Source: an uncultured Clostridia bacterium (lineage in GTDB: Bacteria > Bacillota > Clostridia > UBA1381). From it: a DNA stretch of 43,529 nucleotides. Shown one piece after another: positions 15,000 to 24,666 of the stretch; the stretch's first letter is position 1; the number at the start of each line of letters is the position of its first letter. Location of the stretch: assembly GCA_934486495.1 (NCBI GenBank), contig CAKSPW010000013.1, positions 1 through 43,529 on the forward strand, written 5' to 3'. Made by a program: the position numbers and the translations under genes. The notes under the pieces were generated by a model. The model searched no databases. It worked only from the letters and a program-made list of their open reading frames with translations, and was not told the DNA's origin.

Positions 15000-16451
15000 T
15001 TACGGCGTATCCTGTATTTTTGCTCCGTTGTCGATAGGAAGCTTTATTACAAAGCAGCTGCCGCCTTCGGGATTATCGGTAACGTAAAGACTTCCGCCAT
15101 GCAAAACAACTGCCTCCTTTGCAATTGAAAGTCCGAGTCCCGTTCCGCCCGTTTCCCTTGCTCTTGAATCGTCGAGTCTGTAAAATCTCTCAAAGATTCT
15201 CTCCTTAAATTCATCGGGTATACCTCTGCCGCTGTCGATAACGTCAAGCTCAATCTCGTTTTCACGGCAAATGCAATGCATTTTAACAACACTGCCTATT
15301 TTTGAATACTTTACGGCATTGTCAACCACATTGTATACAGCCTCCCAAATTCTGTCGTAATCAAGCATAACGGGAACCATATCATCTGGAGCGTCAAGAG
15401 ATATTGTTATGTTTTTGCTAACCGCCATAGGAGTCAGCTTATTTTTAATTCTTTGAAGCATCATCGCAAAATCGACAAGTTCCGGTGTCAGGTGTGACTG
15501 TCCCGAATCGAGTTTTGTTAAAAGTAAAAGCTTTTCTATAATTCTCGTAAGTCTGTCAACCTCCTCGCTGAGGTCGCTGAGAAAGTCCTTCACCATTGCA
15601 ACATCCGGCGTTTCGGTTGCCGTTATACTGTCGCAGACAAGCTTTATCGTTGCCATCGGAGTTTTAAGCTCATGAGATGCGTCGGAGACGAACTTTCTTC
15701 GCTTGGTTTCCAAATGTTCAAGCTCGGCGCACATATAGTTCATTGCCTCTGCAAGCCGGTCTATATCCTTGTTGCCTCTGAGGCTTATTCTCTTATCGAA
15801 ATTCCCCTTTGATATTTCCTGCGCCGTATCGATAAAATCAGTCATCGGCACAGCTATGGAATATCCCATGGTTATGCTTAGTATTCCTATGATAATCATT
15901 ATAATAAGAGCGAAAATTATAAGATAGTTTTTAATCGTGCTGACAAGCAATTCCTCAGCGGTCAAAGGCTTCGAAAAATAAAGCGCTCCCTTTACCGCTC
16001 CGCTTTTATACACCGGTACACAAACGGAGAGTGTTGAGCTGCCGCCGTCGCTTTTTGATTTAAGCGCTCCCTGCTCACCCGAAAAAGCCCCCGTTATAAG
16101 GGAGCTTGTAAATATTTTTCCTATATCGGCGGATTCCGCTTCCGTATCGTAAATCACGGCAGAGCCGCCGTCGAGCAGCATACCGCGTATACCGGTTCCG
16201 ACAAGGCTGTCGCTTATGTAACCGCCTATATCCTCTGTCTCATCGCCGGAGAGTACCTGTGAGATAATATTTGCCTTTGCAAACATTTCCCCCTCTGCCG
16301 ATGAGTACATTTTATTCGACACCGCCGACGTTATAATAACTATCATAAACGCAAGCGCAGCCGCCATAACCGTTATATTAATCGCACCTATTTTAAGCTT
16401 GACGGGGTCGGGGCGAAAATTCTTAATCTTTTCTGTAATAATAGCCCACAC
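15000..16451 (-). CDS. HAMP-containing sensor histidine kinase
   Basis: A 483-residue membrane kinase. Order: transmembrane helix (about 21-45), extracellular sensor (46-168, rich in GGSAVIYDTEAE-like PAS/Cache features), transmembrane helix (about 173-197), HAMP (198-252), DHp with the phosphoacceptor His260 in DASHELKTPMATIK, and the HATPase domain with VVDNAVKYS (N box), DSGRGIPDEFKERIFERFYR (G1/F boxes) and GGTGLGLSIAKEAV (G2). The GTG at 16451 overlaps the end of the response regulator gene by 29 bases; no good RBS is visible, so translation is probably coupled. It lacks the cytoplasmic PAS domain of WalK. With the GerMN protein next, its layout resembles MtrB. The signal is unknown but envelope-related by context. 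Confidence 0.92.
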   Translation of the reverse strand: MWAIITEKIKNFRPDPVKLKIGAINITVMAAALAFMIVIITSAVSNKMYSSAEGEMFAKANIISQVLSGDETEDIGGYISDSLVGTGIRGMLLDGGSAVIYDTEAESADIGKIFTSSLITGAFSGEQGALKSKSDGGSSTLSVCVPVYKSGAVKGALYFSKPLTAEELLVSTIKNYLIIFALIIMIIIGILSITMGYSIAVPMTDFIDTAQEISKGNFDKRISLRGNKDIDRLAEAMNYMCAELEHLETKRRKFVSDASHELKTPMATIKLVCDSITATETPDVAMVKDFLSDLSEEVDRLTRIIEKLLLLTKLDSGQSHLTPELVDFAMMLQRIKNKLTPMAVSKNITISLDAPDDMVPVMLDYDRIWEAVYNVVDNAVKYSKIGSVVKMHCICRENEIELDVIDSGRGIPDEFKERIFERFYRLDDSRARETGGTGLGLSIAKEAVVLHGGSLYVTDNPEGGSCFVIKLPIDNGAKIQDTP

Positions 16452-17106
16452 CCCACTTTGTTTTGATATATTCCGGTTCTGCCGGGTTTTTCTCTATTTT
16501 TTCTCTTAATCGTCTTATATGAACATCAACCGTTCTGACATCGCCCGGATAGTCAAATCCCCATGCAATATCGAGAAGATTTTCACGTGTGTACACCTTT
16601 CCGGGATTTTTAAGGAAAAGCTCCAACAAATCAAATTCCTTTGCCGTAAGCTCAATTACCCTGTCGCCGATTGTAACTCTTTTAAAGTTGTAGTCAAGCT
16701 TAATACCGCCCGAAACGAGTACCTTGTCACGATCTCCCTTTTTAACGGGATTCACACGTCTTAAAATAGCTTTAATTCTCGCCGTAACCTCACGGATATT
16801 AAACGGTTTTGTAATATAATCGTCTGCGCCGTATTCAAGACCTAAAATCTTATCTATATCCTCACTTTTTGCCGTAAGCATAATAATCGGCACGTTTGAA
16901 AAGCTTCTTACACTTCTGCAAACGGAAAGTCCGTCCATTTTCGGAAGCATAAGGTCGAGAAGTATCAAATCTATCGAATCGTCATGAGCAAGACGAACAG
17001 CCTCCTCACCGTCAAAAGCGGTTTCAACCATATATCCCTCTTGTTCAAGATTGTATTTTATTCCCTTTACAAGCAATTTTTCATCATCAACAACAAGAAT
17101 TTTCAT
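16423..17106 (-). CDS. OmpR/PhoB-type response regulator
   Basis: A 227-residue DNA-binding regulator. The receiver domain (1-120) has VVDDE (Asp7/Asp8), phosphoacceptor Asp51 in LILLDLMLPKMDG, Thr78 in IIMLTAK and Lys100 in YITKPF. The winged-helix domain (130-227) carries LTAKEFDLLELFLKNPGKVY, the recognition segment DVRTVDVHIRRLREKI and the wing WGVGYYYR. These features place it near WalR/PhoP/MtrA, but gene neighbours differ from the walRK operon, with no YycH, YycI or YycJ. It is the first gene of the operon, with its own promoter, and probably regulates the wall hydrolase downstream. Confidence 0.94.
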   Translation of the reverse strand: MKILVVDDEKLLVKGIKYNLEQEGYMVETAFDGEEAVRLAHDDSIDLILLDLMLPKMDGLSVCRSVRSFSNVPIIMLTAKSEDIDKILGLEYGADDYITKPFNIREVTARIKAILRRVNPVKKGDRDKVLVSGGIKLDYNFKRVTIGDRVIELTAKEFDLLELFLKNPGKVYTRENLLDIAWGFDYPGDVRTVDVHIRRLREKIEKNPAEPEYIKTKWGVGYYYRKD

Positions 17107-17158
17107 TAAAAATACCGCTCCTTACACATAAATTAAGACATAAACGTTCAATATTTAT

Positions 17159-17187
17159 ATTATATCTTATTTAAATGATTTTTGCAA
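17159..17187 (-). promoter_or_regulatory. Promoter of the two-component/GerMN/wall-hydrolase operon
   Basis: On the minus strand TTGCAA (17182-17187), 17-base spacer, TATAAT (17159-17164), about 55 bases before the response regulator ATG. GGAGCG precedes that start. Confidence 0.75.
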
Positions 17188-17247
17188 TAGTATTTTTATT
17201 AAAAATTCAATAAATTTTATTAACGTTCAGTTTATATTTTTGACATA

Positions 17248-18270
17248 TTACAGTCTTTTTTTGTATCTTCCCGATTTTATCACCCAATCAACATCCCACA
17301 AATCGGGCTTGTCCTTACCGTCAAGATGAATTTTTGCCGACAGCATCTGCGCCATTTTTACGCTGTCACGTCCGTTTTTTAAATATTCCGCCATATATTC
17401 CACAACCGCCGGGTCGGCATCCATATTAAGCTGCTTTGCGGCAAGGTTTATTATTTTTTTAATATCCTCCTCATTAAGAGAATTAAAAAATATTTCAACG
17501 CACCTTGACCTGACTGCCTCGGGTATTTCTTCGGGCCGCCTTGTAGTTGCGCCGATAAGTCTGAAATCGGCAGGTATTCCGTTTTCAAAAACATCACGAA
17601 CGTGACGAGGTATATTTTTATTGGATTTTGAATAGTATGCGCTTTCGTACATAACCTTTCTGTCCTCAAGCACCTTCAAAAGCCTGTTCATCTGCATCGT
17701 TGACAGCTCGCCTATTTCATCGACAAATAAAATTCCTCTATGCGCACGTGATACGGCGCCCTCTTTAATCTGCGGAACGCCCAAATTCCCGTATGCTCCG
17801 GCACCCTGATAGATAGGGTCGTGAACAGAACCTATAAGCGGATCGGCAATACATCGTTCATCGTAATGCATCGTTGTTGCGTCAAGCTCTATAAACGGTG
17901 CATCGGGCGGAAACGGTGTATCGGGGGTTTTCTTCACCGCTTCAAGGACAACACGTGCAGCAGCTGTTTTACCCACTCCCGGCGGACCGTAAAGAAGCAC
18001 ATGCTGTGGATTTTCTCCGCTAAGCGCAATCAAAAGCGCCTTAACGCCGTCCTCCTGCCCGATAATGTCGGATAGCTTTGACGGCCGTGTCTGTTCGGTC
18101 AGCGGTTCGGTCAGTGAATTTCTGCGCATAAAATGAAGTCTTTCCATCTCCTTCTTCGACTCCTTGCTTACTATATCCGACTCGCTTCTTTGCCCGATAA
18201 GCTGATTTAAAAAATACAAGCCTATAACAACCGTAAAGAAAAACTGTGTAATGTTCATGACCGTCGCCAT
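17248..18270 (-). CDS. LonB-like AAA+ ATPase lacking the Lon protease domain
   Basis: A 340-residue protein with an N-terminal hydrophobic helix (about 8-25, ITQFFFTVVIGLYFL) and one AAA+ domain: LSDIIGQEDGVKALLIAL, Walker A LLYGPPGVGKTAAA, Walker B GILFVDEIGEL, sensor/arginine-finger region RLIGATTRRPEEIPEAVRSR and a C-terminal helical lid. This matches the ATPase half of sporulation LonB, which in Bacillus is about 550 residues and continues into a Ser-Lys protease domain. Here it ends at GRYKKRL, exactly at the linker, and the following 140 bases are AT-rich and non-coding in all frames, so this is domain loss, not a frameshift. ATG 18270 is preferred, with GGGTG upstream; a GTG at 18279 is possible. 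Sporulation role is inferred. Confidence 0.85.
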   Translation of the reverse strand: MATVMNITQFFFTVVIGLYFLNQLIGQRSESDIVSKESKKEMERLHFMRRNSLTEPLTEQTRPSKLSDIIGQEDGVKALLIALSGENPQHVLLYGPPGVGKTAAARVVLEAVKKTPDTPFPPDAPFIELDATTMHYDERCIADPLIGSVHDPIYQGAGAYGNLGVPQIKEGAVSRAHRGILFVDEIGELSTMQMNRLLKVLEDRKVMYESAYYSKSNKNIPRHVRDVFENGIPADFRLIGATTRRPEEIPEAVRSRCVEIFFNSLNEEDIKKIINLAAKQLNMDADPAVVEYMAEYLKNGRDSVKMAQMLSAKIHLDGKDKPDLWDVDWVIKSGRYKKRL

Positions 18271-18380
18271 TTCACTCACCCTTTGTTTTTAAATCTGTAT
18301 TTATTATTGTCAGCACAGTGTAAATATATTTTGGGAATTTTCGGCACGTTCATAATATACGTCATTTTCAAATACAAAAT

Positions 18381-18422
18381 GCGTCCTGCTCTGATAGCAC
18401 CGTCATATCGTAAGCAGGACGC
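18381..18422 (-). terminator. Terminator hairpin of the polysaccharide locus
   Basis: GCGTCCTGCT (18381-18390) and AGCAGGACGC (18413-18422) form a perfect 10-bp stem, with an inner GATA/TATC stem (18393-18396 with 18406-18409). On the minus strand a weak U-rich stretch follows. It lies 43 bases after the last gene of the locus. The other 100 bases before the LonB-like gene hold no recognised promoter. Confidence 0.7.
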
Positions 18423-18464
18423 AAAATATTGAATATTAATTTGTGTACAAATACCATGCATTCT

Positions 18465-19889
18465 CTATCCGAGAACCGTAATCGGAAGCATACCTCGTGT
18501 GGGTCTGCCATCTGCGGTGACACACATAATTATTTCATTTACGGAATCAACGTTTTCTCCGGCCGTAATTTTAAATTCAAGCTCAGAGTGTTTAAGAGTA
18601 TGCATTTCGCATTTTTGCTCAACGAATACACTCTTTTGATAATCCGCACTCCACCCATCCGGCAATAGAAGATTTATGAACAGTGTCCGAGGTTCCCACA
18701 TCGTGTTTAAAAATTGCGCTTTCATTTTTAAAACTTGGTTCGGCTTAATTACAGGCGCTGTCTCAAACTGTATTCTTACAAGCGTGTGAATTAAATCCGT
18801 TTCTTCATACGTGTACGGATTTTCCGGAATATCAAACTCAGCGATTCGCTGTGCAGGCTCATCGCCGCGCTCAATATGACCGTCTGTTTCTTCAATCGAT
18901 ATACCGTATGCCGAAAGCGTCTGTGGAAGCAATGCAAGTACACGATCTGTAAGCTCTTGACAGCTTCTCGGACGAGGCAAATACGACAAATCTATCGCAA
19001 AGCTTACAATACTGTCTCCGATATACTCCGCCCAATCATCGGGAATTGCATTTTTTCCTCCGATAATTCCCATTATTGAGCCGATTGTTGCACCTGTACA
19101 GTCTGTATCGTCACCGCAGTCAATGGCATAAATCATAGATTTTTTAAAATCACCCTCGCCGTATAGAAGACCGAGAATAACAAATGCAATATTGGCAGGC
19201 GCTTGAAACCATCCCAAATCGCTGTTAAACTCAACAATTTTTTCTCTTGCCTCCTTAAGAGATGCACCCTGTTTGTGAAGTTCAATTGCAAGCTTAACAG
19301 CCTTTGCCGTTTTGCTGTCGGACGGTATAAAAGAAAGTCCCGTATCGATTAATTTCATTATATCACTCTCAATAAAAGCACTGCTTTCAAGAGCCGCAAC
19401 AAACATCGCCGCATGAGTCCCCTCGCTCAAGCCGTGGTCAACGCACGCGTCCTTATATGCATATTTCACCGCAAGCTCCGGATAGCCCGGAAACAGCGTT
19501 GCCCAAATCTCCGTTCTTATCCATGCTCCGTTTGACGTTTTCCACAAGTCATTTTGATGTTCCCCCGAATATGGCGGCATTAAGCCGATTTTTAAATTGG
19601 ATTTTGCTACGCCGTACTCATTCCACTGCGGAGGGATAAAGCTAATCCAATATTCCGCAAGCATTTTTGAAGTAATATTTTTTATACCTCTTTCCTCTAT
19701 TGCGCAAAGCCACATAAGCTGCAAATCGAGGTCGTCGTTTGCCGCCGGTGCGCCTTTTTCACTTGAGAATCCCGAAATATCCTGCATATCTGTATTATGT
19801 TCATAAGGCGTTCCCATTGTTCCGCCTATATTTTTTCCTTGCCAGCACGCATAAACCTTTTCGATATATTCTTCTTTGTTGAATTTCAT
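18465..19889 (-). CDS. ADP-ribosylglycohydrolase-family (DraG-fold) hydrolase with an extra C-terminal domain
   Basis: A 474-residue protein. The DraG/ARH helical fold spans about 1-330 and keeps its metal-binding sites: NDDLDLQ (51-57; the family usually has S/T-DD) and DCGDDTDCTGATIG (257-270). A C-terminal beta-rich domain of about 140 residues (TAPVIKPNQ, FINLLLPDGW) is not part of classic DraG and resembles immunoglobulin-like domains. No signal peptide, so it is cytoplasmic. It is the last gene of a locus devoted to polysaccharide breakdown and starts 65 bases after a giant lyase gene. Members of this family commonly occur in such loci; a role in cleaving an N- or O-glycosidic bond of a sugar derivative is plausible, while protein ADP-ribose reversal is less likely. 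The activity is unproven. Confidence 0.78.
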   Translation of the reverse strand: MKFNKEEYIEKVYACWQGKNIGGTMGTPYEHNTDMQDISGFSSEKGAPAANDDLDLQLMWLCAIEERGIKNITSKMLAEYWISFIPPQWNEYGVAKSNLKIGLMPPYSGEHQNDLWKTSNGAWIRTEIWATLFPGYPELAVKYAYKDACVDHGLSEGTHAAMFVAALESSAFIESDIMKLIDTGLSFIPSDSKTAKAVKLAIELHKQGASLKEAREKIVEFNSDLGWFQAPANIAFVILGLLYGEGDFKKSMIYAIDCGDDTDCTGATIGSIMGIIGGKNAIPDDWAEYIGDSIVSFAIDLSYLPRPRSCQELTDRVLALLPQTLSAYGISIEETDGHIERGDEPAQRIAEFDIPENPYTYEETDLIHTLVRIQFETAPVIKPNQVLKMKAQFLNTMWEPRTLFINLLLPDGWSADYQKSVFVEQKCEMHTLKHSELEFKITAGENVDSVNEIIMCVTADGRPTRGMLPITVLG

Positions 19890-19954
19890 ATTCTTTCGCC
19901 CTTTCGTCTATATGTCATTTATAACTTTGCCGTCTGATGTTTTTCCATGCACGA

Positions 19955-22900
19955 TTATTCGTCAAAAACCCGCACTTTGCTCAGGCTGTGCATTTCATCT
20001 GCACTATCCCATGCAAAAAGTTTTACCGTTTTATTTTCAACCGAATCCGTATTTACCGTAACGTTCATTGTTTGTCTTCCCGTCACTTCATATGTATTGC
20101 TTTTAAATACATTCTCAAGCACGCTTCCGTTATAAACCGCCGCAATTAAAACTGCGGATTTAGCAGTATTTCCACCATTTACCGTTGCTTCTATACTAAA
20201 TCCGTTTGCACACGGACCGTCTGCTGCTTCACCGTTTAAGTCGGTAAAGGATACATACTTCAAAAACTCCTCACCTTCATCTTCATAACCGAGCGATGAG
20301 CCTGTTTCATATATCCTAAAATCATCAAACCATGTAACGGAAGAAACATTATTTTCGTTTCGTGTTTCAAATCTCGGCCTGTTAAAGCCCTTTCTTATTC
20401 TGTCTGATACTCCCGTCTTAATAAGGCTACCGTTCATATAAATTGCATATTTATTTTGCGCCGCATCGATAGCAACAACAAAATCATACCACTTTCCTAT
20501 TTCATACGTTGCAACATCAAGATGTAACATACGAATTGTTCCGTCCTTTTCAAAGCTTGCAAATTCGGGAAGCCACCACTGTGTGCCGTCACCGCTTTTT
20601 GCAACCATAACACGGCGCAAATTCTTATCCTCAAGTTTTACCGAAAATTCCACATTAAACTTGTCGCCCTTAATATCGGAGAAATTGGAGTTTGTACTTA
20701 CGTAAGTATACTGAACACCTGTTTTTATTCCGCCCGTTTTAATTCTGACTGATTTTCCGCTCTTACACTTATCTTCAAGCAGTAACACGGAATTATAATC
20801 ATCAGCCACACTGCCGTCGAGCATGTTTGTCAAATGATATGTAACCTGATTTGCATTGTCAAAGCTTTCGTTAAGCGCATCGCCGTCAATATGAACGGTA
20901 AACCGCATTATATTTGCAATATCGAATTCATAGCCATCCTTAACGTAACCGTCCTCAACAATCTTATCTTTGCAATACAGCGTCGCCGTTGTCTTCTGCT
21001 GACCCATATTTGTGTAAAAATCGTCAACTGTGGTAAATTTCTTAACCTTGGATATTGTTTTTTTCGTCATATCTACATCATATTTGTTATCGCCGATTGA
21101 ATTCTTAACCGTAAAGCTTTTTACAATCGCTCCGTTTTGAGAAACAAGAATTATCTTACTTCCGTCCTCAACGGTATCTCCTGCCTCCGCCGCATCTGAA
21201 TTTGCTTTATACGCTGTCCATAACGAATAATCTCCGCCCATTGCCAAAACAAGATTTCTGTAATTGTATATTCCGAGGTTCTTTACCTTCAAGGTATTTC
21301 CGTCAACCGTAAAATTCGGCGAGATTTTAATTGCCGCACCCTCATACTCACTGTCATAAGCAATAGAGCTGCCCGTTTCGTAAATTCTGAAGTCATCAAT
21401 CCATGTTACCGACGATACGTTATTGGCATTACGAGTCTCCAGCCTCACATGATTTATATTACTTTTCACGCTTGAGCTGTTTTCTTCACTTTTAATCTTT
21501 TCACCGTTTACATACACGCTGTAGTTTTTATTTGCCATATCAAGTGCGAGCACAACATTGTACCACTTGTTAAGCTCATATGTCATAACGGGCTGATTGA
21601 ATACTTTTATTTTCATATCCGTATCAAAGCTGACAGGGTCGTTCCAAAAACCGTCTGTGTGCTTTGCAACCATCGTTCTTTTTAAATTGTTGTCCTCAAG
21701 CTTTATGGAAAACTCAATATTTTCATAGTTCGGATGCGAACCGAGTGACATTGCCGTTCCGACTTGTGTATTTCCGTTTGTCGGATTTGCACCCCCTGTT
21801 GTAAGCTTCATAGAGCCGCCGCCTTTCTCATGTGACGCTGCAAGCTCAATCTTATTAGAAGTGTTGTTTGAGTACCCTCCGGCAAATATCTGTCCGGCAA
21901 CAATATTCCACGAATTTGTGCGGTAGGTTATATCGTCAAAACGACTGCCGACTATATCATCGTCAAGAACAATTTTAAGATTTGACGTCATAATTTCATC
22001 GCCGATACAAAGAATATAGCCACTTTTAATATAGCCGCTTGTAACCTGCTCCCCGGCATTATAAATCCACGCTTTCTTTCCCTTGAGATTCGTAATGTTT
22101 GCAAGAAAATCCTCAACAGTGGTATATTGCTTTACTCCCGATATTGTATGAGATATATTATCAACCGTATAGTTTGTTTGTATATCAACAAAACCGTCAT
22201 CGCCCGATTCGCCGCCCCATTTGTTAATTGCTGTAATTTCATCGGGTGTGTATTGTATTCCCTGTGGAATAACAGTCACACGCAACGTGATTTTGTCGGT
22301 ATTGTCCGCCTTAAAAACAGCCGTTAATTTCTTCATATTAACATGATACGGCTTTTGAAGCTGTCCTGCCGGGTTGGGAGAGCCTTTATCCACCATAGGC
22401 TTTGCATCACCGGACGATAATGTAATCGGAGCGTTGCACTCAAATTTTAACGTTATATATTTTCCGTCTTTTGAAAGAACAGCTGTTTTATTTTCATTAT
22501 CTATTTGAATATTTGCATATGTGTGCCAAAACCAATAATACTCATCGCCTGCTGTCTTCGGCGTAATTTCATCCTGAAGCATGAAAATATTTCTGTTTGA
22601 AGTAAGTTTGTATCCGCGTATTGCCATCTGCACCTGATTTTCATATGCAGGCGTCATGTTAACGGCATATGCCGACTCCGTATCAGTAGCTTTAATGCGG
22701 GTTACAGTCGAAGTAGCTGACGTAATCTGTCCGCCGTCAGATGACGGATTAACAACAAATACGTTTTGACCTTCCGCTCTGTTTGCATAGTAATTGTTAC
22801 GATCCGTACCGATATTGTAAATTCCGCTTAGGTTGTCGTCATCCTTTCCCATATTTTCGGCAAATCGCACGCCGTTTGCCTCATACTCAAAATCACCTAT

Positions 22901-24661
22901 ATCAAGCTGACCGTGCGTTACATTGTTTGCGCCTGCGTGCATTCCGACAAATATCGGCTTGCTGCTTTGGTCACTGCGCATAGTCCACTCGCCCGCATTC
23001 GGATAACTTGCGTCAAGCTTTGCACCGTAATTGTCAGGCATTGCCGCATCAGTATACCATAAAATATCCTTTACCTTGTTACAGGTTACTCCCCTGTCAA
23101 CAAAGTATTTTTGAAGAGCCATATCATTTGTCTTTTTTGCAAACCACATAAGAGGAGTAGAACTTATTACAGAACCTATCACCGAATCGTGATAGCCGAA
23201 TGAATACTTATATCCCGTGCTGTTAATAAGGAAATATCCCGAATCCAAAAATCCCGGAGTATTCTCAATTCCGTAGTTTGTGCCGCAAGCAACGTCAAGA
23301 GCATTTATGCCCATAATAAGCATTATGTTTGTATATTCCCAATATGAAATTCCCTCATACCATCCGCCGTCCGGCGCAAAACTCGGCATAGCATTTTCCA
23401 TAGACACAAGTGCACGCTGAATTATCTCGGAACAAAGCTCGGTATCTGTTTCCATTATAGCCAAAGCACCCATTATCATACCGGAATTGCATACCAGATT
23501 CCAATTGTTTTCTCTTGCAGGCCAGTCGGAATACACCTTGCCCTTATATTCTGCCTGCGCAACTCTTAGTGCGTGTGTTTTAATTGCGTTTTCAATAGCT
23601 GTTTTCTGCGCCTGCATATTATGCTCCGTCATATAGTCATAGAACAAATCGTAAACAAGCGAACAGCCCATGGTAATATTTGACGTATTTAAATACGAGA
23701 TACTCTCTCCCCACGTATCAACCTGAGCCGTTGCATATGCAACCTCAATTGCCTTTTCGGCATATTTTGAATCTCCCGTCTTTCTGTACGCCCAGTACAT
23801 CGGCAGCAGCACAGTGTCATCCCACCAGCCGTGAGCGAGATTGCCGTCCGTTGTTACGTTGGTCGTTGACGTTACATAATAATTTGCAACGGACATAGCG
23901 CTGTTTGACCATGACCTCACGGTAGAGTTTGTATTGCTGAGCGCAAGTGCATTTTGAATTTGTTCTTCGGTTGCAAAAATTCTCGGATGAGCTTTTGATG
24001 TTACAGCCTCCGTTATCGCTTCGGTTGACGGTCTGTCAAATGCAAGATAATTCATCATTTTCTTCGCAACGTAGCCATTTGCCGTACCCGAAACGTCCTT
24101 TGAACCTATAACGGCAAGTCCCTTATTTGAAATGGAATAAGGTTTTCCCATTACATATAATGCATAATCCTCAGCAGGAATATACGCCGTGCCGTCAATA
24201 TCTACGGCATGTCTGTAAATTGTATGTCCGGACAGTTTATCGGAGCCTATTGTAACCGTTACCGGGCCGATAACAGCATCAGTTCCGTCATAGCTGTATG
24301 GATAAGAAGAAATTGCGGCAAGAGTTTCACCGGGGATATATAAAACTTCGTCTATATATCTTGTTCTTTTTCTTGCCTCGTATTTGGCGTCGTTAATCCA
24401 AAGCTTATTACTGTCTGCAAGAAAGCATATGTTTTCTCTGAAAAATGTTTTTGCACTCTCGTTATCGGGCAAATACGTATTTAATTCCTTTTTCACCGTT
24501 CCCGACACCGTTGTCGTGTTATATATACGCTCCGGCTCGGGACACTGAGTAAAATAGCTCGTATCGATGTTTTCCTCCGCCGAAACAACGGCAGTTAAGC
24601 ACGCAAGCGACGAGAACAATAGCGACAGTGATAAAACCGCACTGATAATTTTCTTTTTCAT
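19955..24661 (-). CDS. Giant secreted heparinase II/III-fold polysaccharide lyase with two LamG-like modules
   Basis: A 1568-residue exported protein. Order: signal peptide (1-28, VVSAEE); a copper-amine-oxidase-N-like domain (about 70-190, YIPGETLAA and AYIPAEDYA); an alpha/alpha-toroid (about 200-540); a heparinase II/III beta-sandwich (about 555-800); then twice a short TISGV-type module plus a LamG-like jelly roll (about 900-1105 and 1265-1460, each with KWYxxV and DDFRIYETGSS); and a final 100-residue beta module. Likely catalytic residues lie in ENNWNLVCNSG (Asn), GISYWEYT (Tyr) and THGQLDIGDFEYE (His). Such lyases cleave uronic-acid-containing polymers by beta-elimination; no PL family can be assigned. 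ATG 24661 is preferred, six bases after AGAGGTG. It follows GH95 directly. It lacks SLH, LPXTG or dockerin motifs. Confidence 0.82.
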   Translation of the reverse strand: MKKKIISAVLSLSLLFSSLACLTAVVSAEENIDTSYFTQCPEPERIYNTTTVSGTVKKELNTYLPDNESAKTFFRENICFLADSNKLWINDAKYEARKRTRYIDEVLYIPGETLAAISSYPYSYDGTDAVIGPVTVTIGSDKLSGHTIYRHAVDIDGTAYIPAEDYALYVMGKPYSISNKGLAVIGSKDVSGTANGYVAKKMMNYLAFDRPSTEAITEAVTSKAHPRIFATEEQIQNALALSNTNSTVRSWSNSAMSVANYYVTSTTNVTTDGNLAHGWWDDTVLLPMYWAYRKTGDSKYAEKAIEVAYATAQVDTWGESISYLNTSNITMGCSLVYDLFYDYMTEHNMQAQKTAIENAIKTHALRVAQAEYKGKVYSDWPARENNWNLVCNSGMIMGALAIMETDTELCSEIIQRALVSMENAMPSFAPDGGWYEGISYWEYTNIMLIMGINALDVACGTNYGIENTPGFLDSGYFLINSTGYKYSFGYHDSVIGSVISSTPLMWFAKKTNDMALQKYFVDRGVTCNKVKDILWYTDAAMPDNYGAKLDASYPNAGEWTMRSDQSSKPIFVGMHAGANNVTHGQLDIGDFEYEANGVRFAENMGKDDDNLSGIYNIGTDRNNYYANRAEGQNVFVVNPSSDGGQITSATSTVTRIKATDTESAYAVNMTPAYENQVQMAIRGYKLTSNRNIFMLQDEITPKTAGDEYYWFWHTYANIQIDNENKTAVLSKDGKYITLKFECNAPITLSSGDAKPMVDKGSPNPAGQLQKPYHVNMKKLTAVFKADNTDKITLRVTVIPQGIQYTPDEITAINKWGGESGDDGFVDIQTNYTVDNISHTISGVKQYTTVEDFLANITNLKGKKAWIYNAGEQVTSGYIKSGYILCIGDEIMTSNLKIVLDDDIVGSRFDDITYRTNSWNIVAGQIFAGGYSNNTSNKIELAASHEKGGGSMKLTTGGANPTNGNTQVGTAMSLGSHPNYENIEFSIKLEDNNLKRTMVAKHTDGFWNDPVSFDTDMKIKVFNQPVMTYELNKWYNVVLALDMANKNYSVYVNGEKIKSEENSSSVKSNINHVRLETRNANNVSSVTWIDDFRIYETGSSIAYDSEYEGAAIKISPNFTVDGNTLKVKNLGIYNYRNLVLAMGGDYSLWTAYKANSDAAEAGDTVEDGSKIILVSQNGAIVKSFTVKNSIGDNKYDVDMTKKTISKVKKFTTVDDFYTNMGQQKTTATLYCKDKIVEDGYVKDGYEFDIANIMRFTVHIDGDALNESFDNANQVTYHLTNMLDGSVADDYNSVLLLEDKCKSGKSVRIKTGGIKTGVQYTYVSTNSNFSDIKGDKFNVEFSVKLEDKNLRRVMVAKSGDGTQWWLPEFASFEKDGTIRMLHLDVATYEIGKWYDFVVAIDAAQNKYAIYMNGSLIKTGVSDRIRKGFNRPRFETRNENNVSSVTWFDDFRIYETGSSLGYEDEGEEFLKYVSFTDLNGEAADGPCANGFSIEATVNGGNTAKSAVLIAAVYNGSVLENVFKSNTYEVTGRQTMNVTVNTDSVENKTVKLFAWDSADEMHSLSKVRVFDE

Positions 24662-24666
24662 AGCGT

